The notes beneath the pieces were generated by a model. It saw only the letters and a program-made list of their open reading frames with translations. It ran no database searches and had not been told where the DNA came from. From contig JAIBEL010000043.1 of NCBI GenBank assembly GCA_019459285.1, positions 1 to 54,083 of the forward strand: 54,083 bases of DNA, read 5' to 3'. Both the position numbers and the translations under genes were made by a program. This DNA is from Rhizobium sp. (GTDB taxonomy: Bacteria; Pseudomonadota; Gammaproteobacteria; Burkholderiales; Thiobacillaceae). Position 1 is the first letter of the stretch. Each line of letters opens with the position of its first letter. This document shows, piece after piece, positions 1 to 7,936 of this stretch.

Positions 1-118
1 AACTCAAACTCACGCCGCTAAATTAATAACGACGCTTCATTCAAGTGTGAGCATTTATGCTAGCTGTCAGACCAACCTAAGTCAGCCCAACTACCGCAAC
101 AACACCCACACCTATCGG

Positions 119-255
119 CTGTAAATTGTTAAAGATCAATCGATTAGCAGCAGGTCTCGCTTTTCGCGTTTCTCGCTGCGTTTCGAGAAGGTGCGCATTC
201 TACAGAGCTAAAACCATCCGTCAACAGTTTCGGCAAATTAATTTTAAATAATTGT
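119..255 (-). promoter_or_regulatory. rRNA operon promoter and boxA leader
   Basis: Read on the minus strand this is a ribosomal RNA promoter. A -35 TTGACG (219-224) and a -10 TAGAAT (197-202) are separated by 16 bases, with an AT-rich UP-like tract upstream (236-253). About 60 bases downstream is a boxA-type antitermination site, TGATCTTTAACAA (126-138). This arrangement precedes 16S rRNA genes in betaproteobacteria, and the rest of 1-118 reads as leader RNA. The 16S gene itself would start left of the window and is not visible. tyrS, also on the minus strand, reads toward this promoter, and no terminator hairpin is seen between them. Confidence 0.85.
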
Positions 256-1434
256 GACGCGGGCGAATTTTCGCTTGCCGACCTGCGCCACAACCGTCGC
301 CCCCACCGGCACCGCCGCGCCTTTATCTGCCACGCGTTCGCCGTCCAGCCGCACGCCACCGCCTGCAATCTGACGGATGGCGTCCGAAGTACTCGAGACC
401 AGTCCGGCCTGCTTCAACAGTTGCGGCACCAGCAGAACGCCATCGATCCCGGACAGACTGATTTCAGGCATTTCGTCAGGCAGCACCCCCTTTTGGAAAC
501 GCGCCTCGAATTCGGCCAGCGCTTGGACCGCTGCCGCCTGATTGTGAAAGCGCGCCACGATTTCCTGCGCAAACCGCACCTTGATGTCGCGCGGGTTGGC
601 GCCCTCACCCACTTGTCGCCTCCAGCCTTCGATGGTCGAGAGCGGCTCGAACGACAGCAACTGGATGTAGCGCCACATCAGGTCATCGGAAATCGACATC
701 AGCTTGCCGAATATCTCCTGCGGCGGCTCGTTGATTCCAATGTAATTGCCGAGCGACTTCGACATCTTGTTGATGCCATCCGTACCCTCCAGCAGCGGCA
801 TGGTCAGGATGCACTGAGGGGCCTGCCCGTGATGCTTTTGCAACTCGCGGCCCATCAGCAGGTTGAACTTCTGGTCAGTGCCGCCCAATTCCACGTCTGC
901 CTTCAGTTCAACCGAGTCGTAGCCCTGGATCAGGGGATACAAAAACTCGTGGATTGCGATCGGTTGCTGGCTGGTGTAACGCTTATGGAAGTCATCCCGC
1001 TCCAACATGCGTGCCACGGTATGGGTTGCGGCTAGCCGGATCATGCCGACCGAGCCCAGCTTTTCCATCCACTCCGAATTGAAACGCACCTCGGTCAAGG
1101 CCGGGTCAAGGATCTTGAACACCTGCTCCTGATAGGTCTTGGCATTTTCGGCCACCGCTTCTCGAGTCAGAGGCGGGCGCGTGGCGTTTTTGCCCGTAGG
1201 GTCGCCGATCATGCCGGTGAAATCCCCTATCAGAAAAATGATTTTGTGCCCCAGCATCTGAAACTGACGCAACTTGTTCAGCAGCACCGTGTGCCCCAGA
1301 TGCAAATCCGGTGCCGTGGGGTCAAATCCCGCCTTGATCCGCAACGGCCGGCCCGTTTTCAGCTTGTCGACCAGCTCCGTTTCGACCAGCAGTTCGTCCG
1401 CCCCACGCTTGATTTCCTGCAACGCATCCTGCAT
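244..1434 (-). CDS. tyrS: Tyrosyl-tRNA synthetase
   Basis: Cytoplasmic class I synthetase that charges tRNA-Tyr with tyrosine. The Rossmann domain carries the HIGH-like motif HLGH at residues 45-48 and the KMSKS loop at 223-227, with the tyrosine-site segment GGTDQKFN near 184-191. A C-terminal S4-type RNA-binding domain covers about 330-396. Length (396 aa) is normal for the proteobacterial long form. I chose the ATG at 1434 over the TTG one codon upstream. It is divergent from the M23 peptidase gene and lies immediately upstream of the rRNA operon promoter, a common betaproteobacterial neighbourhood. Confidence 0.97.
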   Translation of the reverse strand: MQDALQEIKRGADELLVETELVDKLKTGRPLRIKAGFDPTAPDLHLGHTVLLNKLRQFQMLGHKIIFLIGDFTGMIGDPTGKNATRPPLTREAVAENAKTYQEQVFKILDPALTEVRFNSEWMEKLGSVGMIRLAATHTVARMLERDDFHKRYTSQQPIAIHEFLYPLIQGYDSVELKADVELGGTDQKFNLLMGRELQKHHGQAPQCILTMPLLEGTDGINKMSKSLGNYIGINEPPQEIFGKLMSISDDLMWRYIQLLSFEPLSTIEGWRRQVGEGANPRDIKVRFAQEIVARFHNQAAAVQALAEFEARFQKGVLPDEMPEISLSGIDGVLLVPQLLKQAGLVSSTSDAIRQIAGGGVRLDGERVADKGAAVPVGATVVAQVGKRKFARVTII

Positions 1435-1604
1435 CAAATACCTTTCCAGTACAGGTCAAGTTTGTCCGGACCTGACCGTAAAACATGAATACCATTGCGT
1501 TCAACGCGGTGCGCTGAGCACGCAAGCCACTGTTTAGATTGAACAAATATCATCGGGGTCATTTGTGGTAGACTCCCGGATCGATTACGGAAGGGAAACG
1601 GTCC

Positions 1605-2921
1605 ATGCCGCTCACCAAACTGAGAATCTTAACCTATCGCATGACGGGAGCGGAACGCCGCTTCAGCCTGCGGACCTTGGTTGCTCTCTCCAGCTTGCCG
1701 CTTTTTGGCGTTGTTGCCGCCTTTGGTCTGGCACCCGACACCACCACCACGAATATCACTCCCGAAACAATCACCGAAGCGATCACCCTTCCGTCTTTGG
1801 CTGGCGCGGCCAACAGCGGTACGTTTGAACGGGAAACCGTGATCCAGCCGGGCGACACGATCGCCAGCGCGCTGGCCCGGTTAAAAATCGACGCCCTGGA
1901 AATCCAGCGCCTGCTGGCTACCGATGCAGTCGGTCAACTGGCAACCAACATACGGGCCGGTAAGCATATTCAAGCAACCACCACGCCGGAGGGCCAGTTG
2001 CTGAGTATCCGGTTTGAACGCCACGACGGCCCCGCCTTGACCGTCCTCCATCAAGGCGACAGCTATATCGCGCAGGACAGCAGCGACCAGATCGAAACCC
2101 GTGTAGTCATGCGTTCTGGCCATATTGTGTCGTCGCTCTACGGCGCGACCGACAGCGCGGGCATTCCCGACAAGATCGCCGACAAAATGGCCGAAACCTT
2201 CTCGACCAGCCTGGACTTCCGCGAGGATCTACGTCGCGGCGACACGTTCTCGGTCATTTACACGGTCAATTACCGCAACGGCGAACCCGTTTCCACCGGC
2301 AAGCTGCTGGCGGCCGAATTCGTCAATGCTGGCAAAGTCCATCGCGCGGTGCTGTTCAGCGACACATCCGGACACGAAAGCTATTACACGCCCGAGGGTG
2401 AGTCCTTGAAGAAAGGCTTCCTGCGTTCGCCGCTCGAGTTCTCCCGCGTCACCTCCAACTTCAGCAGTTCCCGCATGCACCCTGTGCTGGGTTACGCCCG
2501 TGCCCATACCGGTGTCGACTTCGGCGCGCCGACCGGTACCCGCGTCAAGGCCACTGGCGACGCCACTGTGGAGTTCGCTGGACGCAAAGGCGGCTACGGC
2601 AACCTCGTCATTCTGCGGCACCAGAACGGCTATGAAACCTACTATGGCCACCTGAGCGCGTTCGCGCCCGGGATTCGCCGTGGCCGCGCCGTCAGCCAGG
2701 GCGATATCATCGCCTACGTCGGTGCCACCGGCGTCGCAACCGGCCCGCACCTGCATTACGAGGTCCGGATTGCAGGCACGCCCTACAATCCCTTGTCGGT
2801 CAAACTGCCGGGGTCCCCTCCGCTGGCTGCTGCACAGCGTGCCCGCTTCCTGCAGCAGACTGCAAACTGGTCTGACAAACTCGGGCTTCTGCGCGGCACC
2901 AATCTTGCCGCACTCGATTGA
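1605..2921 (+). CDS. M23 family peptidoglycan metallopeptidase
   Basis: Inner-membrane-anchored, periplasm-facing murein endopeptidase of the MepM/NlpD type (438 aa). One hydrophobic segment at about 22-42 follows a basic N-terminus. A LysM/OapA-like region (about 75-125) and a linker domain precede the C-terminal M23 (LytM) domain. The zinc ligands are visible: H301 and D305 in HTGVDFGAP, and H382/H384 in GPHLHYEV, so the enzyme looks active rather than a degenerate activator. Its stop codon overlaps the TTG start of anmK, placing cell-wall cleavage and anhydroMurNAc recycling in one transcript. Confidence 0.92.
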   Translation: MPLTKLRILTYRMTGAERRFSLRTLVALSSLPLFGVVAAFGLAPDTTTTNITPETITEAITLPSLAGAANSGTFERETVIQPGDTIASALARLKIDALEIQRLLATDAVGQLATNIRAGKHIQATTTPEGQLLSIRFERHDGPALTVLHQGDSYIAQDSSDQIETRVVMRSGHIVSSLYGATDSAGIPDKIADKMAETFSTSLDFREDLRRGDTFSVIYTVNYRNGEPVSTGKLLAAEFVNAGKVHRAVLFSDTSGHESYYTPEGESLKKGFLRSPLEFSRVTSNFSSSRMHPVLGYARAHTGVDFGAPTGTRVKATGDATVEFAGRKGGYGNLVILRHQNGYETYYGHLSAFAPGIRRGRAVSQGDIIAYVGATGVATGPHLHYEVRIAGTPYNPLSVKLPGSPPLAAAQRARFLQQTANWSDKLGLLRGTNLAALD

Positions 2922-4036
2922 ACCCAGGGCATACGCATGAGGCCGAACACTATGTCGGCCTCATGTCCGGCACCAGCCTGGATGGTGTCGACGCAGTTCT
3001 CGCCGAAATAGGGCTTGCCGGCCAAGTCCGGCTCCTTCACTCCCATTACCTGCCTTACCCGGATGCTCTGCGCACACGGCTATTGGCACTGCATACGCCG
3101 CAACCCGACGAGATCCACCTCGCCGCCTTCGCCGCTAATGAATTGGCGCGCCTGTACGCGGACACGGTCAAGTCGCTCCTTGACGGCTTCACCGCCGGCA
3201 GGGTGCGGGCAATCGGCTGCCACGGCCAGACCCTGCGCCACCGCCCAGCGGACGGCTACACGCTGCAGATTGGCAATGCGGCCCTACTGGCCGAGCTCAC
3301 CGGGATCGCGGTGGTTGCCGACTTCCGCAGCCGCGACATTGCGGCGGGTGGACAGGGGGCGCCGCTGGTTCCTGCCTTTCACGCCCAGGTCCTGAGACAC
3401 CCGGGGGCCCACCGGGTCATCGCGAATATCGGCGGTATCGCCAACATCACCGACTTGCCAGTGAACAGTTCCGTGCGTGGCTGGGACACCGGTCCCGGCA
3501 ACATGCTGCTGGATGCCTGGATCAAGCGCCACAGCGGCGTCCATTACGACCGTGATGGCGCCTGGGCCGCCAGCGGAAGCGTTCACTCCGGCCTGCTGAC
3601 GGTATTGATGAGGCACGCCTACCTGCAGCTCCCCCCACCCAAGAGCGCAGGACGCGAACAGTTCAATCTGGACTGGCTGGACGCCAGCCTAAGCAGTCTG
3701 GATGAAGCGCTCGCGCCACCCGACGTGCAGGCCACCCTGCTCGAATTCACCGCCATGAGCCTCGCTGACGCAGTCAACCGCGAATGCACAGGCGCGCAGG
3801 AACTCTATGTCTGCGGCGGCGGGGCACATAACAGGGCGCTGATGCAACGCATCGGCGCCCACCTGCCAGGCATCCGGGTGGCAACCACCGCCACGCTGGG
3901 CTTCGACCCAGACTGGGTTGAAGCGCTCGCTTTCGCCTGGCTGGCAAGGCAGGCGCTGCATCATGCGCCAGGCAATCTGCCTGCGGTCACCGGCGCGCGC
4001 GGGGAGCGTGTCCTGGGGGCGATTTACCCGGCCTGA
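2918..4036 (+). CDS. anmK: Anhydro-N-acetylmuramic acid kinase
   Basis: Phosphorylates and hydrates 1,6-anhydroMurNAc to MurNAc-6-phosphate during cell-wall recycling in the cytoplasm. The N-terminal ATP-binding motif GLMSGTSLDGVD begins about residue 14, and the family segments GHDGQT-like CHGQTLRH and GWDTGPGNMLLDAW follow. Length (372 aa) is normal. No usable ATG precedes the conserved GLMSGTS motif in frame. The TTG at 2918, overlapping the upstream TGA as TTGA, is therefore the likely translationally coupled start. It shares an operon with the M23 peptidase and ends before a strong bidirectional terminator. Confidence 0.95.
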   Translation: MNPGHTHEAEHYVGLMSGTSLDGVDAVLAEIGLAGQVRLLHSHYLPYPDALRTRLLALHTPQPDEIHLAAFAANELARLYADTVKSLLDGFTAGRVRAIGCHGQTLRHRPADGYTLQIGNAALLAELTGIAVVADFRSRDIAAGGQGAPLVPAFHAQVLRHPGAHRVIANIGGIANITDLPVNSSVRGWDTGPGNMLLDAWIKRHSGVHYDRDGAWAASGSVHSGLLTVLMRHAYLQLPPPKSAGREQFNLDWLDASLSSLDEALAPPDVQATLLEFTAMSLADAVNRECTGAQELYVCGGGAHNRALMQRIGAHLPGIRVATTATLGFDPDWVEALAFAWLARQALHHAPGNLPAVTGARGERVLGAIYPA

Positions 4037-4048
4037 AACCCGTACCAG

Positions 4049-4112
4049 AAAAAAAAAGCGGCCAAGGCCGCGATGTCCTAATGAAAAAAAGCGGCCTTGG
4101 CCGCTTTTTTTT
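4049..4112. terminator. Bidirectional terminator between anmK and erpA
   Basis: Two copies of a short palindrome, GCGGCCAAGGCCGC (4058-4071) and its complement GCGGCCTTGGCCGC (4091-4104), are flanked by A tracts on the left and a T tract on the right. Each copy can fold alone, or the two can pair with each other to give a stem of about 22 bp with a 19-base loop. Either form ends in a U-rich run in both directions, so it can terminate the convergent anmK and erpA transcripts. Confidence 0.9.
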
Positions 4113-4125
4113 GCTTTGGAAGAAC

Positions 4126-4476
4126 TTAGGCCGAGAACGACGAGCCGCAGCCGCAGGTGGTGGTGGCGTTCGGGTTCTTGATCACGAACTGCGCGCCTTC
4201 CAGACCTTCCGAATAATCGATTTCAGCGCCCGCCAGATACTGGAAGCTCATCGAATCGACCAGCAGGGTGACGCCGTTTTTCACCATCACGGTGTCATCG
4301 GCATTCTGCGCTTCATCGAAGGTAAAGCCGTACTGGAAGCCCGAACAGCCGCCACCCGACACGAACACACGCAGTTTCAGATCGGGGTTGCCTTCCTCGT
4401 CGATCAGGTTTTTAACTTTGCTGGCCGCGCTATCGGTGAAGATCAGCGGGACTTCCATTTCGGTTGCTGCATTCAT
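4126..4476 (-). CDS. erpA: Iron-sulfur cluster insertion protein ErpA
   Basis: A-type carrier that delivers Fe-S clusters to apo-enzymes such as the IspG/IspH isoprenoid enzymes. The three conserved cluster cysteines are present: C44 in [11 protein letters not shown], and C108 and C110 in the TCGCGSSF tail. Length (116 aa) is typical of betaproteobacterial ErpA, which carries a slightly longer N-terminus than IscA. It is single-gene sized and convergent with anmK; argC lies upstream on the same strand. Confidence 0.95.
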   Translation of the reverse strand: MNAATEMEVPLIFTDSAASKVKNLIDEEGNPDLKLRVFVSGGGCSGFQYGFTFDEAQNADDTVMVKNGVTLLVDSMSFQYLAGAEIDYSEGLEGAQFVIKNPNATTTCGCGSSFSA

Positions 4477-4568
4477 GATGATGCTCCTTGAAAACGTGTG
4501 AGGTGATTATCCGCATCACCCGGCTTGCGTCAAGCAAAGACCCTGCTGGGGCCGCGGAGTTCCGCCAG

Positions 4569-5597
4569 CTAGGGCAGCATGCCTACATCGCCCAGCGCCA
4601 TATCTTCAGGCAAATCGAACAGGATGTTCATGTTCTGCACCGCCTGTCCCGCCGCGCCTTTGACCAGATTGTCGATCACCGACAGCACCACCACGGTGTC
4701 GCCGCCCTGCGGCCGATGCACCGCAATGCGACAGACGTTGGCACCGCGGACTGAGCGGGTTTCCGGATGCGCGCCGGCCGGCATCACGTCGACAAAGGCC
4801 TCGCCGGCATAGCGCTTCTCGTACAGGGCCTGCAGGTCGATGTCGCCGCTGATGCGAGCGTAGAGGGTGGCATGGATGCCACGAATCAGCGGCGTCAGGT
4901 GCGGCACGAAGGTGAAGTCCACCGCCTTGCCGGCAAAGCTGTCCAGCCCTTGCTTGATTTCCGGCCAGTGGCGATGGCCACCGACAGCGTAGGCCTTGAA
5001 GTTGTCGGCCGCCTCAGCAAACAGGATATGGGTTTCCGGCTTACGCCCTGCGCCCGACACGCCCGACTTGGCATCCGCCACCAGGAAGCCGGTGTCGACC
5101 GCGCCGGCCTCCAGCAGCGGCAGAAAACCCAGTTGCACTGCCGTCGGATAGCAGCCTGGGTTGGCGATCAGCCGCGCACCCCTGATCTTGTCGCGATTGA
5201 TCTCGGGCAAGCCATACACCGCCTCGGCGACCAGGTCGGGACAGGCGTGCTCCATCTTGTACCACTTCTCCCACACCGCGATGTCCTTGATGCGGAAATC
5301 GGCCGCCAGGTCGATCACCTTGACGCCGGCGTCGAGCAGCGCGCGCGTCTGTTGCATCGCTACCCCGTTGGGGGTAGCGAAGAACACCACGTCGCAGTTT
5401 TCCAGCCCGGCTTCTTCCGGTGTGGAAAACGCCAGCTTCACCCGGCCGCGCAGGTTGGGGAACATGTCGGCCACCGGCATGCCGGCTTCCTTGCGGGACG
5501 TAATCGCCTTCAGTTCCACCTGTGGATGGCGCGCCAGCAGGCGCAGCAGTTCGACCCCGGTGTAACCCGTTCCGCCGACGATACCGACTTTGATCAT
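4569..5597 (-). CDS. argC: N-acetyl-gamma-glutamyl-phosphate reductase
   Basis: Third step of arginine biosynthesis: NADPH-dependent reduction of N-acetylglutamyl phosphate to the semialdehyde. The N-terminal nucleotide-binding motif GGTGYTG sits at 8-14 and the catalytic cysteine is C149 in ANPGCYPT. Length (342 aa) matches the type 1 (ArgC long) family. The gene follows rpsI on the same strand after a strong terminator, so it is probably expressed separately. Confidence 0.96.
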   Translation of the reverse strand: MIKVGIVGGTGYTGVELLRLLARHPQVELKAITSRKEAGMPVADMFPNLRGRVKLAFSTPEEAGLENCDVVFFATPNGVAMQQTRALLDAGVKVIDLAADFRIKDIAVWEKWYKMEHACPDLVAEAVYGLPEINRDKIRGARLIANPGCYPTAVQLGFLPLLEAGAVDTGFLVADAKSGVSGAGRKPETHILFAEAADNFKAYAVGGHRHWPEIKQGLDSFAGKAVDFTFVPHLTPLIRGIHATLYARISGDIDLQALYEKRYAGEAFVDVMPAGAHPETRSVRGANVCRIAVHRPQGGDTVVVLSVIDNLVKGAAGQAVQNMNILFDLPEDMALGDVGMLP

Positions 5598-5678
5598 GGT
5601 GTTTTTCCTTGCGAAGAATGCGCCCGATTAAGGAGGCGAAGAATGACTTAATTGTAAGACACGCGCGCTGACAGACAT

Positions 5679-5707
5679 AAAAAAAGCCGCCCGGAAAAGG
5701 CGGCTTT
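5679..5707 (-). terminator. Terminator of rplM-rpsI
   Basis: On the minus strand an AAAGCCGCC / GGCGGCTTT stem (5683-5691 with 5699-5707) is followed by a run of T (5679-5685 read in reverse). It lies just downstream of the rpsI stop codon and is a textbook intrinsic terminator. Confidence 0.88.
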
Positions 5708-5728
5708 CTTGCCAAACAGTCGGAGCAA

Positions 5729-6121
5729 TTAACGCTTGGAGAACTGCTTGCGGCGACGCGCCTTGTGGAAACCGACCTTCTTGCGCTCGACTTCGCGTGC
5801 ATCGCGGGTCACCAGACCGGCGGCCTTCAGCGTGGGCTTCATTTCGGCATCCAGATCGATCAGCGCACGGGTGATGCCATGGCGCACCGCACCGGCCTGG
5901 CCCGATTCGCCGCCACCCGAGACGTTGACCATGATGTCGAAGCGGCTCAGATTGTCCGTCAGCGCCAAAGGCTGACGCACGATCATGCGACCGGTTTCGC
6001 GCGAGAAATACTCATCCACCGGCTTGTCATTGACGACGATCTTGCCGCTACCGGCCTTGATGAATACACGGGCAACCGACGATTTACGACGTCCCGTACC
6101 GTAGTTGTAATTACCAATCAT
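5729..6121 (-). CDS. rpsI: 30S ribosomal protein S9
   Basis: Small-subunit head protein whose conserved basic C-terminal tail reaches the P-site tRNA. The tail [10 protein letters not shown] is visible here, and the N-terminal [13 protein letters not shown] segment is typical. Length is 130 aa, normal. Its ATG overlaps the rplM stop by 4 bases, as in most bacteria. Confidence 0.97.
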   Translation of the reverse strand: MIGNYNYGTGRRKSSVARVFIKAGSGKIVVNDKPVDEYFSRETGRMIVRQPLALTDNLSRFDIMVNVSGGGESGQAGAVRHGITRALIDLDAEMKPTLKAAGLVTRDAREVERKKVGFHKARRRKQFSKR

Positions 6122-6564
6122 GATGCGGCCTTAACGTTGAGGTCGAGGGGCTGGGGCTGTTGGGCTTCGTGCGGATGGTCCGCGCCCGCGTAGATTTTCA
6201 TTTTCTTGATCATGGCGTAGCCAAGCGGGCCCTTGGGCAGCATGCCCTTGACCGCTTTTTCCAGCGCACGACCCGGGAAACGCTCCTGCATCTTGTCGAA
6301 GTTCGTTTCGTAGATGCCGCCGGGGTAACCGGAGTGGCGATAGTATTTCTTGTCGAGGCCCTTGTTGCCGGTCACGACCATCTTGCTGGCGTTGACCACC
6401 ACGATGTAGTCACCGGTGTCGACGTGAGGCGTGAACTCGGGCTTGTGCTTGCCGCGCAGACGGCGGGCAATCTCGGAAGCCAGGCGACCCAGCACTTTGT
6501 TATCGGCGTCAACCACGAACCAGTCGCGTTTGACTTCATGCGTTTTAGCGGAAAAGGTTTTCAT
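6118..6564 (-). CDS. rplM: 50S ribosomal protein L13
   Basis: Early-assembly large-subunit protein. I start it at the ATG at 6564 ([11 protein letters not shown]), which matches the family N-terminus. The open frame continues upstream for 46 codons without family similarity, and that extension is rejected. The product is 148 aa, slightly longer than the usual 142. Conserved segments [12 protein letters not shown] and GDYIVVVNA are present. It is the first gene of the rplM-rpsI operon and is divergent from the ElyC/YdcF-like gene. Confidence 0.96.
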   Translation of the reverse strand: MKTFSAKTHEVKRDWFVVDADNKVLGRLASEIARRLRGKHKPEFTPHVDTGDYIVVVNASKMVVTGNKGLDKKYYRHSGYPGGIYETNFDKMQERFPGRALEKAVKGMLPKGPLGYAMIKKMKIYAGADHPHEAQQPQPLDLNVKAAS

Positions 6565-6679
6565 GACCCAACCTCTGCACAGAGGACAATCTCGGAAAGC
6601 CGGGCATTTTAACCGCCCATCCGGAACAAAGTCAAACACTGTCTGCGGACAGCCCGCCGGACTGACATACAATCCCCGC

Positions 6680-7438
6680 ATGACCGCCTGGCTTGCCACC
6701 AACCTGATCGCCCTGGCCTTGCTGCCTCCATTGTCGCTGGTGATCCTGCTGGTCGTCGGGCTTATTGTCCATCGTCGTCACCCCCGCCTGGCCATGTCTC
6801 TTATCCTGCTGTCCACCACTGCACTCTATGCCCTGTCCACCCCTTGGGTGGGTGGCCTGTTGCAAAAAAGCCTGGAAATCAGCACCCCGATCATCCCGAG
6901 CCAACTGCAGGCCGCCGAGGCCATTGTCGTCCTCGGCGGCGGGCGGCGGCACGATGCAGCCGAGTATGGCAGCGACACGCTCAACGGCCTCAGCCTGGAA
7001 CGCCTGCGCTACGCCGCCTTTCTCCACCGTAGCAGCCACCTGCCCATCCTGGTCACCGGCGGCAAACCCGGCGGCGGCACCTTATCCGAAGGTCGCATCA
7101 TGCAGCACATCCTGCAAAACGAATACGCCACCTCGCCTCAGTGGGTCGAAGACGCTGCGCTCACCACCTGGGACAACGCCCGCCTGTCAGCCCGGCTGCT
7201 GCGCAGTGCCGGCGTTCGACGTATCGTCCTGGTCACCCATGCCTGGCATCTGCGGCGCGCCGTCCCGTTGTTCGAAGCCCAGGGGCTCAACGTCATTCCT
7301 GCCGGCATCCAGTTTTCCAGCACGCGACTCGACTCCATTCTCGACATCCTGCCCACGCCTGCCGGCCTGCGTGACAGCACCTTCGCCCTGCACGAATGGC
7401 TCGGCATTTTGTGGTACAAACTCCGGGCCAATTTCTAA
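6680..7438 (+). CDS. ElyC/YdcF family (DUF218) membrane protein
   Basis: A 252 aa protein with two N-terminal membrane segments (about 5-30 and 38-55) followed by a DUF218 domain starting at the AIVVLGGG motif near 88-95. In Escherichia coli ElyC, this family supports peptidoglycan synthesis and envelope integrity and faces the periplasm, though its chemistry is unclear. The start is the ATG at 6680; the frame is open further upstream, but that part overlaps the rplM promoter region and shows no family features. It is followed by a REP-like repeat and then the OsmC-like gene. Confidence 0.85.
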   Translation: MTAWLATNLIALALLPPLSLVILLVVGLIVHRRHPRLAMSLILLSTTALYALSTPWVGGLLQKSLEISTPIIPSQLQAAEAIVVLGGGRRHDAAEYGSDTLNGLSLERLRYAAFLHRSSHLPILVTGGKPGGGTLSEGRIMQHILQNEYATSPQWVEDAALTTWDNARLSARLLRSAGVRRIVLVTHAWHLRRAVPLFEAQGLNVIPAGIQFSSTRLDSILDILPTPAGLRDSTFALHEWLGILWYKLRANF

Positions 7439-7446
7439 CAAACCCC

Positions 7447-7471
7447 GTTCGCCCTGAGCCTGTCGAAGGGC
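7447..7471. repeat. Short dispersed REP-like palindrome, copy 1
   Basis: A 25-base element containing GCCCTGAGCCTGTCGAAGGGC, an imperfect inverted repeat centred on TGAGCCTGTCG. It matches, in opposite orientation and with a few substitutions, the copy at 13290-13314. Elements of the CCTTCGACAAGCTCAGG type are widespread intergenic repeats in proteobacteria. It lies between two same-strand genes and might act as a processing or termination hairpin. Confidence 0.7.
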
Positions 7472-7496
7472 AACGGTCCTTAATTGAAGGAACCCC

Positions 7497-7913
7497 ATGA
7501 AAGCCCGCGTCAAACTCATCGAAGGCGTCAGTTTCGTCGGCCAGAGCGAATCCGGCCACAGCGTCGTCATGGACGGCCCACCCGATTCGGGCGGCAAGAA
7601 CCTCGGCGTGCGGCCAATGGAAATGCTGCTGCTTGGGCTGGGCGGCTGCTCCGCGTTCGACGTCGTCCACATCCTACGCAAGAGCCGCCAAGCCGTCACC
7701 GACTGCGTCGCTGACCTGTCCGCCGTACGGGCCGACACCGACCCCAAGGTATTCACCAAAATCCACGTCCATTTCACCGTCACGGGCAAGGCGCTCGATC
7801 CCAAGCGCGTCGAACAGGCCGTGAAACTCTCCGCCGAGAAATACTGCTCGGCCTCGATCATGCTCGGCAAGGTGGCCGAGATCACGCACGATTTCGAGGT
7901 GGTGGAAGACTGA
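7497..7913 (+). CDS. OsmC/Ohr family protein
   Basis: A 138 aa OsmC-like protein, similar to the YhfA branch. The two redox cysteines are present: C51 in GLGGCSAFDVV and C117 in EKYCSASIM. Members of this family reduce organic hydroperoxides with thiols, but the YhfA branch lacks a firmly assigned substrate. It has a good Shine-Dalgarno (GAAGGA) 6-8 bases upstream of the ATG. It is convergent with the large TPR gene on the minus strand. Confidence 0.88.
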   Translation: MKARVKLIEGVSFVGQSESGHSVVMDGPPDSGGKNLGVRPMEMLLLGLGGCSAFDVVHILRKSRQAVTDCVADLSAVRADTDPKVFTKIHVHFTVTGKALDPKRVEQAVKLSAEKYCSASIMLGKVAEITHDFEVVED

Positions 7914-7936
7914 TCGCCTACATCTGGCCGCTAGAG

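Noticed and set aside
6565..6702. 46-codon N-terminal extension of L13
   Set aside because: Extension has no similarity to L13, overlaps the divergent promoter region, and the family start MKTFSAK is at 6564.
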